NCBI GenBank assembly: GCA_037074615.1
Contig: CM073558.1
Span: 15,421,001 to 15,485,000, forward strand
DNA: 64,000 bases
Source: Leucaena leucocephala
Taxonomy: Eukaryota > Streptophyta > Magnoliopsida > Fabales > Fabaceae
Reading direction: 5' to 3'
Shown here: positions 32,755 through 44,449 of the stretch, in pieces
Layout of the letters: each line of letters starts with the position of its first letter
How positions within the stretch are numbered: the first letter of the stretch is position 1
Made by a program: the position numbers and the translations under genes
The notes under the pieces: generated by a model
The model's input: the letters and a program-made list of their open reading frames with translations, nothing else
Databases searched by the model: none
What the model was told of the DNA's origin: nothing

Positions 32755-34228
32755 TGATGTCGCTTGTCGTTAGCACTCAAATTAATTACTAGTTTTAACC
32801 CTATGTGTATAGGAGCTAACCCTAGGTCGATCTCAAGGTGGAGTCAATGCGTAGCTTGATTATGATTAATGAAAGTGATTAAGGAATAAATATGGGTAGA
32901 GAAGAATATTCAGTTTAATTAAAGCGATGATTGCAAGAAAGTAAAAGAGTTAAATGATACGATTACCAGTAAGTCGGACGTTCCCAAGGATTGATGCGTG
33001 GCTATCATCGTTCAATAATATATTAGAGTTATAACAATTATATATACTAAGTCCCTAACATGCAAAATCCCAGACAATCGTCATGGTCATAATCATAAAA
33101 TCCACAATTATACCTAGATCTAGCATACAATTGTATCAAGAATGATTAATGAAGATCCACTTAGCATGTGATAAATTAAACAATAAATGATTTGTTCCTC
33201 TAACATAGATATTCAATCGAAAATCCTATAACTAATCATGTGAATCCAGCATGAATAATTATAAGAGGAAACTAAGGATATTAAATAAAGAATATCAAAT
33301 CATAAATTGAAATAATATCACAAGGGTTTGATCACAAAGGTGTCTCAATCGAAACCCTAGGTCCAACATATACAAATCTCAAAACCTAAATCTAGGAAAT
33401 CATAAATTTGTATAAAGGAAAAGGTCAAAACATAGAATTGTTCAACTCCTAACTCTAAAGCACAGAAACTCAAGCCACTACATCTCTCCTCAAGAACTTA
33501 GAAGGAAAATGATGGAATTGTGGAAGAGATGAAGAAGATGATTGTGATGGTGGTGATCGGTGTGTTGAATGGAGAAGCCTTGGGGTCCTTTATATAGCCT
33601 TTGGGAGTGAATCATGTTTGATGTAAGTCTCTTCACTGATTGGCTCTTCAAAAGATAATTATAATCTCTATTTATCTTCAATATCCTTTCAAGCTGTCAT
33701 CTTTTCCAATATCTCCAGAGATAATATTTTTAAACTCAAATATCCTATAAACAATTCAAATAAAAAGTAATAGGATAAAAGAGATAAAATAATTAACAGG
33801 AAAAGATAACATATTTATCATTATCCTTTAATTAGATTCAAATGTTAGATATTGATAAATTATCTTTGAATCAATTCAAATGATATATGATATAATATAA
33901 GGAATAAGAGATAAGATATAATTAATATTTATCCTCTCGCTTTGAATCTTGACTTGTGATTGGCTCCTCTTTTATTGTAATTTGAATTAAATTTCCCTTG
34001 GATATTCAATCTGTGAGATATGTTGCCTGTATCTAGATAAAAATATCTTCGTGCATACCAGTGTGATAATAAAATTAGTAAAAATACACGAAAATGACCT
34101 TTTTAGTTATTTAATTCATATAGTCAACTAAGGCACAAAATAACCATAATTATTATAATAATATCTATTAATCATGATAAATCCCCTGAAATAGATAGAA
34201 AATAATATGATAAAATAGGGATTCATCA
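32755..34228 (-). repeat. 3' LTR (element orientation), full length
   Basis: 1474 bp, TGATG...CATCA. Its first 171 bp on the plus strand (32755-32925) have no counterpart in the other LTR. A spurious 63-residue frame at 33490-33681 is duplicated exactly at 36833-37024. Confidence 0.85.
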
Positions 34229-34754
34229 AATTCCCCCACACTTAAACCTTTGTACTCCTGGGCAAAGCAATGAAGAACATCTTGACAAACATTGAAAACA
34301 AGTAGAGGAACCAAACAAATTCGAGTATGAAAGTGATAATTAAATCAATCAAATCCTTCAAGTCAGCCTGGTCACATAATAACAAATGCAACGTGATCAA
34401 TCTCTATGAATACAGTTCAGACAGAGGAATAGGATAGAAGAGAGCACACTCAGGGATATATTCTTTTCACTCATCTCACATTTTATGGGTTCTTTCACTC
34501 AATCCTGCCTATACTAGCCCCTACCATAGGCTTGTAAAAGTTCTAAGTCTCCGTCGTCAGTTACATGTGCATTCTTTAATCAAGAGGACTTTATAAGCTT
34601 GTAATATTGGAAATAGGCCACGTGAAATGGAATATGAAAAATAGAAAGTAGTATATGCATGCAATAATGAATGTATATCATGAATTCATGTCATAAGAGA
34701 TGTATAGGTAATAATTGTGCTAATAAAATGTGATAATAGTGCCTTCTTCATTTC

Positions 34755-34893
34755 TCTTTTCTCTCTCTTTTTTTTTTTCTTGTCTTTGTTTTTTTTTTCT
34801 TTTCTTCAACTTTTCTTGCACTATCTTTTCTTTTCTTTTTCCTTTTCTTTTTCTTTCCTTTTTTCTTTTTTCTTTTTTTCTTTTTTTTTTGCA
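34755..34893. repeat. Pyrimidine-rich low-complexity tract
   Basis: Nearly pure T with scattered C (TTTTCTTTTC units). The frames of Phe/Ser/Leu and Lys/Arg on the two strands are artefacts. Confidence 0.9.
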
Positions 34894-35739
34894 CCTTGTA
34901 TATAAAAGATATAGCACAATATTTCAATAATAATGATTTTCAGACATGAATAAAAATTTTATTTCAAAAAGATATTGATACATATATGACTTTCTATGAT
35001 GGGAAAAGAAAAGTGATGGGCTCAAAAGGGGTGACTAGGGGTATAATATGTAATGGGCTTGTGTTTGGGATAAAAAGGGTTTCGAATATGATGGCCTCAA
35101 TCATTTTAAAGAATTACACATGAGTTAGACAGTAGATAAAAGAACTAAGACAAGTTCTGAAGAGAAATTAGTATAGGAGGCACTCACTCAATTTAGGAAT
35201 TTAAGGCCGAGAATCCTTCCAACATGGTTGTTTCTCTTCATTTCTATTCACAGAGCCTCACTGAAGACTTCAATTGTTCTCAATGCATTACATTATATGT
35301 TTCTAGGATAACTCTTAGAATATTAATTAACTGAACTATCACAGTCAACAATGAAATTGAAAGATTCATACTTGTACCAGTGTAATCAAGATGATATTTT
35401 AATTTGAAACATGAGTGTTCAGAAGTATAAGTGTGGAAAATTTTTGAAAAATAGGCATATTCAAGAGCTCTCAGATAATCAATCAAATTCATTCTCTCCC
35501 CCACACTTAAATCATGCGTTGTCCTCAACGCATCACTAAGGCATGTATCAGAGGGAGCAGGGAGATGGTTAAAGAGTCAGTGCTAAAAGAGGATATTTTA
35601 TTCAAAGAAAAACTAACATAAAATTAAGAAATCTTTAAAATGCAACCTATTCTAGAAAATTGTTAAAAGACATAAAGCAATAATTCTACCTTTTACTACT
35701 GGGATTGTCCCTCCCCCACACTTATCTCAAATAATAAAG

Positions 35740-36117
35740 CTAAGAATATATAGAAGAATAAGATAAGGAAAGAGACAACCTGGTGCCTTTATGCCGCTTA
35801 AGGGTCTTAAAATTGAAATTATCATCTATGATGAGGAACATGCTCTTATGTAAGTGTACCTTCTCTACATAACTTTCTCTAAATGTTTGGGGTGGTGGCT
35901 CGGGGTCAATTTGTGGAGGCCCCACAATATAGGGAGTATGGCGATCACCATAAAATCCTCCTAAATGAGATTCCTGCATGAAATTCAACAAACCACAAGC
36001 AGCACCTTTTCCAACTCCAAGTATGGGACAAGAATCAAAGTACTTGAAACCATGAAAAGCCATCAAGCATGCAATATTAGTAATCAAGACATTAGATGTG
36101 AGAACTCTATAAGACAT
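35740..36117 (-). CDS. Unrecognised 125-codon frame in the LARD-like interior
   Basis: Contains AFHGFKYFDSCPILGVGKG and a Pro-rich PPQIDPEPPPQTF. I do not recognise a family. It could be a remnant of an element protein or a chance frame. Confidence 0.2.
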   Translation of the reverse strand: MSYRVLTSNVLITNIACLMAFHGFKYFDSCPILGVGKGAACGLLNFMQESHLGGFYGDRHTPYIVGPPQIDPEPPPQTFRESYVEKVHLHKSMFLIIDDNFNFKTLKRHKGTRLSLSLSYSSIYS

Positions 36118-36149
36118 ATAAGAACATAAATATTTCTCACATCAAATTT

Positions 36150-36167
36150 TGGCGCCGTTGCCGGGGA
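36150..36167 (+). other. Primer-binding-site sequence in the unexpected orientation
   Basis: TGGCGCCGTTGCCGGGGA matches the tRNA-Asp-type primer site of Athila-like plant elements, preceded by ACATCA, the LTR end. It reads on the plus strand, but the polypurine tract places the element on the minus strand, so a piece of about 130 bp (36139-36268) appears inverted. Confidence 0.6.
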
Positions 36168-36268
36168 GTCAATTCCCTTGATTCTTGATTTCTTATTGTG
36201 ATTTTTTTAAATTTTTCATATTTTTTGTTTCCTTCTCTAAATCATATTATGTCTTTGTTTCCTTCAGT

Positions 36269-37571
36269 GATGATTGCAAGAAAGTAAAAGAGTTAAATGA
36301 TACGATTACCAGTAAGTCGGACGTTCCCAAGGATTGATGCGTGGCTATCATCGTTCAATAATATATTAGAGTTATAACAATTATATATACTAAGTCCCTA
36401 ACATGCAAAATCCCAGACAATCGTCATGGTCATAATCATAAAATCCACAATTATACCTAGATCTAGCATACAATTGTATCAAGAATGATTAATGAAGATC
36501 CACTTAGCATGTGATAAATTAAACAATAAATGATTTGTTCCTCTAACATAGATATTCAATCGAAAATCCTATAACTAATCATGTGAATCCAGCATGAATA
36601 ATTATAAGAGGAAACTAAGGATATTAAATAAAGAATATCAAATCATAAATTGAAATAATATCACAAGGGTTTGATCACAAAGGTGTCTCAATCGAAACCC
36701 TAGGTCCAACATATACAAATCTCAAAACCTAAATCTAGGAAATCATAAATTTGTATAAAGGAAAAGGTCAAAACATAGAATTGTTCAACTCCTAACTCTA
36801 AAGCACAGAAACTCAAGCCACTACATCTCTCCTCAAGAACTTAGAAGGAAAATGATGGAATTGTGGAAGAGATGAAGAAGATGATTGTGATGGTGGTGAT
36901 CGGTGTGTTGAATGGAGAAGCCTTGGGGTCCTTTATATAGCCTTTGGGAGTGAATCATGTTTGATGTAAGTCTCTTCACTGATTGGCTCTTCAAAAGATA
37001 ATTATAATCTCTATTTATCTTCAATATCCTTTCAAGCTGTCATCTTTTCCAATATCTCCAGAGATAATATTTTTAAACTCAAATATCCTATAAACAATTC
37101 AAATAAAAAGTAATAGGATAAAAGAGATAAAATAATTAACAGGAAAAGATAACATATTTATCATTATCCTTTAATTAGATTCAAATGTTAGATATTGATA
37201 AATTATCTTTGAATCAATTCAAATGATATATGATATAATATAAGGAATAAGAGATAAGATATAATTAATATTTATCCTCTCGCTTTGAATCTTGACTTGT
37301 GATTGGCTCCTCTTTTATTGTAATTTGAATTAAATTTCCCTTGGATATTCAATCTGTGAGATATGTTGCCTGTATCTAGATAAAAATATCTTCGTGCATA
37401 CCAGTGTGATAATAAAATTAGTAAAAATACACGAAAATGACCTTTTTAGTTATTTAATTCATATAGTCAACTAAGGCACAAAATAACCATAATTATTATA
37501 ATAATATCTATTAATCATGATAAATCCCCTGAAATAGATAGAAAATAATATGATAAAATAGGGATTCATCA
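36269..37571 (-). repeat. 5' LTR (element orientation), lacking its inner 171 bp
   Basis: Identical, as far as compared, to 32926-34228. Its inner end is cut and joined to a short segment whose orientation is reversed. Confidence 0.85.
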
Positions 37572-37576
37572 GAACC

Positions 37577-37655
37577 CAACGATAGTCATTCATGAAAATG
37601 ATTATCCTAAATTAATTATCCAAAACTAATGTGGCCTTTAATTGCATTCTAATTA
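37577..37655. repeat. Right arm of the inverted repeat
   Basis: The complement of the left arm (GATTATCCTAAATTAATTAT, CTAATGTGGCCTTTAATTGC, ATTCTAATTACC). The arm continues to the left of the element at 32730-32754 (AAGTGTTAG). Confidence 0.65.
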
Positions 37656-37944
37656 CCAAAAATAGAAAAGGAATAAAAATAAAAAATTTAAAATATAAAT
37701 AGTATTTTTTTTTTAATTTTTTAAATAAATAAAATGTATAACAAATAGTGTTATTTTGTCTTTGGCCAAACAAATCACGTTATTCAATCTCTTCTAAATA
37801 AGAACGCTTATGATTCTGATTTCATCCCAACTTAGAACTTGAAAAATTTTCCGGACAGGTTACAAAAATTTGCTCACAATTCTTTGGGCTGAATTTTGAC
37901 CCTTTTGCTTTTTGGTGGCTGGAAGAATTTGACCACCCCAATAA

Positions 37945-38350
37945 AACAAAGGTTATTTGATTTTTTGTTTTGAATTTCTTTAGAGAATAAATTATGAAAA
38001 AAATTTATTAAAATGATTTTAGATAATATATTTCATATAAAAATTAATTTAAAAAAATAAGTATTTATATGGTTATTTTTATAATATTTTTTATAGATAA
38101 ATTATTAGAAATGGTATAAGATAACAAGAGAGATGAGAGAAAAATTTAGAGGGCTAAAATCATCATTTCATATTAAGAATCTGAAAAGGCTGTGGGATTT
38201 GCTTTTGAAAAATTATGATTTGAATGAGGAAAATTATAATTTTATCCTATAATTAATTCTAGTACTTCAGTAAATATTTGGGTACTTTAGTTTGGGTACA
38301 AAATCACTTCTTCTTCTTCTTCTTGTTGGCAAACCAAACATACACTAAGA
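37945..38350. mobile_element. MITE (family 1), third and most degraded copy
   Basis: The interior (AATAAGTATTTATATGGTTA, GATAAATTATTAGAAATGGT, AGAGAGATGAGAGA) matches 31850-31985. The right end complement reads GTGTATGTTTGG. A CTT microsatellite at 38309-38325 lies inside it. Confidence 0.5.
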
Positions 38351-38919
38351 AGATTATTTTACCTAATTGTTTCAAAATAAATATTTACTTTCTAGATAAA
38401 AATTAGAAAAAATAATAGATATAGACTATAAAAAATATACATATTAAAGTAAAATTTTATATTGTTAATACTATATTTATTATTATTAACAGATCTAATT
38501 TAGAATTTATCAATTTTTTTAAAAAATTATATATTTTTTTTATTAATTATTATTTATTATATATAAAGTTTAAGAGCAACAGCTAAGAAGTAAGTCTTAC
38601 TATTCAAAAACCACTAATAGAAATAATTTTATATTACCTAGTATATGAGATTTTCACAAAATTTAAATTCATGCCTTTATAGCCATAGGATATAAGTCAC
38701 ATTCAGATAAATATATTCTATCAAGTCCAAATTTATTGGCTAGTTTTTTATTTAATTAAAAAAGTATAAATTTTTGTCACTCTTTTATTTAATTGTGATA
38801 GTGATAGTTCAAATTTAATAAGGATTTTAACTTCTCTACAAATTCTTTAATCAAACATATTTTGTTAAAATTGTAAAATGTCATTTTGATTTCTTTTTTT
38901 AACCTTTATATACTTTTAT

Positions 38920-39005
38920 TATGAATATTAGAATATGGATGCCCATCTTCCATCTTCATTTTCCTCTTCATCTTCCACATTTCATGCATCCAATGTGCTA
39001 TTATA
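38920..39005 (+). repeat. 5' LTR of copia C, truncated
   Basis: It matches the first 85 bp of the 3' LTR at 55658 (TATGAATATTA, ATGCCCATCTTCC / ATGTCCATCTTCT, TTCCTCTTCATCTTCC), then passes into unrelated or deleted sequence. Confidence 0.7.
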
Positions 39006-39059
39006 GCAACAATATCGTGAAAAATATTTTAAAAAGTATTATGAACTGATTTCTTGCCT

Positions 39060-39480
39060 TTTGGTGGCTGAATAAAATAATAAGTTTCTAATGAGGAATC
39101 ATGAATCCGGTCCAACTGGCTCTACTGCATTCCCATAAGTGAATGTAGTGACAAATGAATCATCCCATGGTTAGGGATAGGAACGTGGACGTAGACGCGA
39201 TCGTGGTTGTGGATGAGGCTGTGATCATAGTTACCAATTGAGGTGGGCAAATAATGATGATAACGACAAAAAGAAAACTAGTAGGAATGATAATTGTATT
39301 GAAAATTTATGTCATTGTTGTGGTTACAAAGGTCATTGGGTTTGTACTTGTCGTACACCAAGACATTTAGTTGAACTATACCAAGAATTGCTCAAAAGGA
39401 AAAATAAAAATAAAGGCAAAGAGACAAAGATAGAAACAAATTTTGCTAGGGGAAAAGCGATTCTGATTATGGCAATATAG
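39060..39480 (+). pseudogene. Copia C gag C-terminus with zinc knuckle
   Basis: CHCCGYKGHWVCTC (near 39320) is an intact C-X2-C-X4-H-X4-C knuckle followed by RTPRHLVELYQELLKRK, typical of this plant copia lineage. The N-terminal capsid part is missing through the 5' deletion. Confidence 0.8.
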
Positions 39481-39739
39481 ATGTGATTCATTTAGATGTT
39501 ACTGATTTCTTTACCGATTCTAACGGAAGAATTGATCACCTAATTGGTGATGGAAGTGTCCAAAAAATAAGCTAAATTTTGATGATTATGCGTGTTTTTC
39601 TTTTATTGCAATAAAGTTTATACTTCTCTCAATAAAAAAATGTTTCTACTTACTATAAAGTTATTTATCATAATAAATAAAATTATGAGTATTTCTTTTC
39701 ATTAATTCTTTTTGTGTTTCTTTTTTATTTACTATGTTC

Positions 39740-40628
39740 CTGTTAATGAAGAATGTCACTCATTGACATTAATAAAGAAGATTTGTGTCTTGTTGATAGT
39801 ACAACAACTCATACAATATTCATAAATGTAAAATATTTTTTTCTTTGGTGATGCGAGCAGCCAATATCCATAACATATCTGGAAGTATAAAGATAATTGA
39901 GGGGTTTGGAAGAGCTAATATATTGTTACTTGGAGAAACACAATTATACATTGATGTGCATTTTATTCCTCTAAATCTAACAGGAATTGGTTGAGTTTCA
40001 AGTATATCAGTAGAAATGGATACCACATTGAAACAACAAATAAAGAAAAATAGGAATATCTTGTTATCATAGATATGATTTCTGGTAAAAAATGCACACT
40101 GGAAAAATTCCATGCTCTTTCCTCTAGAATGTACTACACATTTATTAGTATAATTGAAACACGTGCTATTACAAACTAGAAGTTTACAAGTGAGAATAAA
40201 TTTAATATTTGGCATGATCGGTTAGGCTATCCTAGGACAATAATGATGCAAAAAATAATTGAGAATTCATATGGGCATTTGTTGAAAAGACAATCAATTA
40301 AACAATCCCATATTTTCTCATGTGTTATATGTTCTGAAGGGAAACTAATTATTAGATCATCATCAGTAAAAATAAAAAGTGAGTCTCTCACATTTCTAGA
40401 ACGTATAGAAAGAGATATTTATGGGCCAAAACCTACCATGTAGACCATTTAAATATTTTATGGTTATAATTGATGTATCGATCAAATGGTCGCATGTTTA
40501 CTTATTATCTTCTTGTAATATGACATTTGCGAGATTACTTGCTCAACTAATTAGATTGAGAGCACATTTTATAGATTATCCCATTAAGAAAATACGTTTC
40601 GATAATGCCGGTGAATTTACTTCACAAG
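39740..40628 (+). pseudogene. Copia C protease and integrase, first part
   Basis: A degraded protease region (CLLIVQQLIQYS and TTHTI near 39790), then a pre-integrase piece (IWHDRLGYPRTIMMQKI) and a zinc-binding region (SHIFSCVICSEGK). The integrase core shows GPFKYFMVI-like text and IRFDNAGEFTSQ with the second catalytic Asp. It is cut at 40628 by the long LTR. Confidence 0.75.
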
Positions 40629-43600
40629 TGTCATATCCTAACTTTTCCCTATTTATATAATACTAATAGTGGAAAGAGGTTTGGAAAGGATTATGACGAT
40701 GATCATAATGGATAATAAAGGTTAAATGAGTTTTGAAAAAGAGAGGGATCTAAACGTAAAGTAGAAAAGATTAAAGGCTAAAAGTTAAGGTAGAAATAAA
40801 TGTTGGGCCAAAAGTGGTAATTTTTAAAAGTTAAGGGATTTAAATATAATTAAGTAAAAGTTCAAGGGCAAAATTGTAATTATAGAAAGATCAGCCCAAA
40901 AAGGGTTAAAACTGCCCGAAAGTATTTTAGTCCCATATTCCATCAGTAAATAGAGGAAGTCATGCTGGTTAATATAACATGATACAGAAATTTTATTAGG
41001 GCTCCAGACAGCAGATATTTATCTGATAGTCTGAAAGTTATCTAAAATTTTATCAAATTTTATGGACTTCAGATATAAGTGGGGGAATTACAAGTGTTCC
41101 CTACAGTGTCAAATGTCATGGATCTAAAAGAATCTCAGAAGAAATTCTGTATAAAAAGTTATCCCCATATTAGTGAATTTTGACGGCAGTTTGAAAACAC
41201 CCATAATCCGATAATAGAATTTATCAGCAAATAAACCTGGATATAATGAAATTAGATGGCCTCATATATGGGCCTATGATGACGCCAAGGAGGACCTAAA
41301 ACCCAAGGTATCAGTTCATCAGTAGAAGGGGCCAGTGTCCAGAAAAAGTGTGACATTACAAAAATGCCCTTGGATGCGCCCATATTGTACCAGTGATAGA
41401 TAGAGGATATTTTGGTCATCTGAAACAGGCTAAAAACGTGGCATATAGTATAAGTATGATTATTTAGAGCCAGTATATGCCCTGACGCAGTACAAAGAAG
41501 GTGAAATGACAATTATGCCTTTAGGATTAATCTAGTGTAAGAAAGGATACCAAGGGTATTTTGGTCATTTCTCAAGGGATGGATGATAGATAAATACTCA
41601 GTATAACAATGTCAATAGTATAAGAAGCCTAGACATTAATTTTTAGGACAGAATACATATCCTGGTATATTATAAAAATTAGGAACAGAAAACAGCCGAT
41701 TTTTGGTGAAACTGCTCCGATCGGTACTGGATTGGACTAGAATTTTTCTAGAGACTTCCTACCATGAGAATTTTGCCACATGTCCCATGAGGTGTCCCTT
41801 GATTTATCCCTTGTGATGTCATGGATGATGTCATAATTATTATTTTTGAAAAAGTTAAATCTAAGATTAAATGTGAGCCTTTAGATCAAATAGTGCACAA
41901 ATTAATCTTGGCCATCCATTTCAACCCAAATTTCTCTATAAATATCCCCTCATTTCATATCATTTTGGCATGCATGGTGAACCATAGGGAAACTCTTACA
42001 AAATTTCCATTTAACCAAGAAAGAAGCACACAACTTGAAGTAAGAAGGAAGGTAATCATCTCCCTTAATCTTGAACTTTGTTCTAGCAAGTTAGATCTTG
42101 GTTTTAAGGGATTTTTGTGCTCTATTTCCCTTATGGTTGCTTCTGGAAGTACTGTATATATGGGGTTGAAATATGAGTCTTATGTTATGGATAGTTTAGA
42201 CAAGCTTAAACAAGTTAGAACCAAGTGGTATAAGCTTGGGAATTCAAGTATGTTTGGATTTAGGGTTTTGTGTTCTTGCAGATATTGTGCATGACACTAT
42301 TCATATAATGGAATTTCATGGTTTTGATGCTTCCAATGAGTTTAAAACGGAAAATTGTGTGGGGATAAAGTAGGAGAACAAGTATTGGAAGCATTGGAAT
42401 CAAAATGTGAATTTTTAGAAAAAGGGGGCATTCACTTCGGTTTGGCACAGCACCTTTTGAGATATTTTAATTTTAGAAATTCTAGTTTCATATTTGAATT
42501 CTACATGAAAAATTATGTGGAAATGAACTATGAGAATTTATTTTGGAAAGATGGAAGTATGAAACATAAAAGGAAGAAAGAAATAAAGTTAGTGAAAACC
42601 TAGTCTTGGATTTGGTTTCAAGTTGAATTGTAACTTGATATTATTTTATAATGGCTAGGTTTTGACATTTGTGAAGGAAGGAAACTACTTCAAAAAGACC
42701 TTGTGAAGGATAGCTAAGAGGTAGCAAGAATACCTAACTATAGTTTTATATTTGTTTAATTATTTGCTTGCTTGTTGATTATAGTGTTTGGTTGAGCATG
42801 AGAATGTGTCATCATGTTGATGATGATGTATGAATGATAACAACTCCTTGCAAGTTATGTCATCACAATATGCATGTTAGAGTTTTTGCTTATGTACCAT
42901 TATGAAGTAGCTCCCATCTCATGATAACATGTGAAGTATCCAATTATTCATGCATGATATTATGGTTTGTGTAACTTGCTATTGGGATTTCCATGAAATC
43001 TCATTCCTTTCATATGCATAACCATGTTTTAGGTGCTGGGATTTCTCAAGGAAAGAGGGTAAGCATGGATGGTTAGACATATATAATAAGTCAAATGAGT
43101 TGCTTGACATTATGGAAGCATATGCTGGAATGTATATTGAATGTTCATGTGTTGGTATTCTGAGGCTGTGACCTTTTGATCATATTTACAGTACCTTAAT
43201 CAATGAGTTTGAACTTGAAATTTGGCATGATTATATTTAATATACATAGATTTAAATGAACACTAAGAACACCTCAATTGGTTAAGAAATCGATTTGTTA
43301 TGATTTTTATAAGTTGGAGTTAAGATCTGGAAATGAGATAAAACAAGCAATTAGAGGCAGTGAGGTTTCGACGCAAATTTCATATGGAAAATGAATGAGT
43401 TTTTCCATGTAATCTTTTGGGCTTAAATAAGAAATCTATATCTGTAAATCCATAGGTAATATGTCTCATTTGGACAAGTAACCAAGGAGAAATGAATTTT
43501 TGAAGTTATGCCAAGAAACTGGAACTTTCAGTTTTTACCAAATGAACAGTGATTTTCAATGAATAAACAGATTTCATTTGGCCAAGGAAACCTTAGTTTT

Positions 43601-43853
43601 ATATTTTTTCCTTCAAATTTAAAAGAAAGAGCTTTCATTAGAAATTAGAACCACCCTGTTTTGATTTTTCTATATTTAATTATGATTTTTTTAAAGATAA
43701 GCACATATTCTGGAATTACCAAATGAGCAGTAGCATGAACAGAACCCGAGAGACCAACTTTTGAAAATACATCTTTTTAATGTTAAAGGTTATGTGATTG
43801 GTCCAAATGGGTTCCAATTGAGTATAACTGAGGTTAAAATTAAGGATGTGACA
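40629..43853 (+). mobile_element. Solo LTR of a Ty3/gypsy-type element in copia C integrase
   Basis: 3225 bp starting TGTCATATCCTAA and ending AAGGATGTGACA, flanked by the exact duplication ACAAG (40624-40628 and 43854-43858). No gag or pol frame. Long LTRs with these termini are usual in chromovirus (Tekay/Del-like) elements. TATAAATA at 41935-41946 is the probable core promoter. The frame at 41821-42294 spans the promoter region and is not a gene. Confidence 0.82.
41935..41946 (+). promoter_or_regulatory. LTR TATA box
   Basis: CTCTATAAATATCC, at the corresponding place of the TATA box in the related LTR at 21.5-25.1 kb. Confidence 0.5.
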
Positions 43854-44360
43854 ACAAGCTTTCAATGAGTATTGTATGTCTCTGAGAATCGATGTTGAAC
43901 ATACTGTAGCACATGTTCATACACAAAATGGTCTTTCAGAATTATTAATTAACGTTTGCAATTGATTGTAGGACTATTACTTATGAAATCAAATCTCCCA
44001 ATATCTACTTGGGGACATGTAATTTTGCATGCAGTGATATTAATCCATATCAGACTAACTAGTTATCTCAAGATCTCCCATTTACAAATGGTTTTTGGTC
44101 AAGAACATAATATTTCTCATCTAAAGACTTTTGGATGTGCTGTATATGTTCAAATTGCTCCACCATAACACACTAAAATGGGTCCTTAAAGAAGAATGGG
44201 AATATATGTTGTATATGAATCTCCTTCCATAATAAAATATTTAGAGCCAACAACAAGAGATTTATTTATGGCTCAATTTGCTGATTGTCACATTTTACGA
44301 ATCAAATTTTCTAAAATTAGGGGAAGAAAATAAGTAGCTGGAAAATAAAGTTAGTTGAAA
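43854..44360 (+). pseudogene. Copia C integrase, second part
   Basis: It continues directly from the text before the solo LTR: FNEYCMSLRIDVEHTVAHVH and TQNGLSE with the catalytic Glu, then STWGHVILHAVILIHIRLTS and ISHLKTFGCAVYV. A frameshift falls near 43950. Confidence 0.8.
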
Positions 44361-44449
44361 TAAATTATCATTATCTCATCTTTATCCTCGTACAAAAAAT
44401 GTGAGCAAGAAGTTTAAAAGATAATGCATTTACAGAGTCTAATCAATTA

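Larger units (their letters stand above)
34229..36138 (-). other. Interior of the LARD-like element
   Basis: The polypurine tract lies next to the 3' LTR (complement of CCCCCACACTTAAA at 34233), with two more copies of CCCCCACACTTA near 35501 and 35714. A pyrimidine tract lies at 34755-34893. No conserved retroelement domain is visible. Confidence 0.55.
32755..37571 (-). mobile_element. Young non-autonomous LTR retrotransposon (LARD-like)
   Basis: It starts TGATG and ends CATCA and is flanked by the exact duplication GAACC (32750-32754 and 37572-37576). A 1303 bp segment occurs twice (32926-34228 and 36269-37571) with constant spacing of 3343 and no difference in any part I compared. On the minus strand AAGTGTGGGGGAA precedes the left LTR, which marks it as the 3' LTR. 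The 2 kb interior has no gag, protease, integrase or polymerase. LTR style, the polypurine tract and a TGGCGCC primer-type sequence suggest a Ty3/gypsy (Tat/Athila-like) parent. Confidence 0.82.

Noticed and set aside
33490..33681. 63-codon frame duplicated at 36833-37024
   Set aside because: The duplication is that of the LTR; the frame has no recognisable domain.
34717..34930. Overlapping frames on both strands in a T/C tract
   Set aside because: Low-complexity pyrimidine tract; the peptides are only Phe/Ser/Leu or Lys/Arg/Glu.
35740..36117. Host gene inside the LARD-like element
   Set aside because: No recognisable family or exon structure; kept only as a low-confidence frame.
39820..40215. 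131-codon minus-strand frame
   Set aside because: Antisense to the copia C protease/pre-integrase remnant; no domain of its own.
41821..42294. 157-codon frame as a gene
   Set aside because: It spans the TATA box and leader of a solo LTR and shows no protein family.
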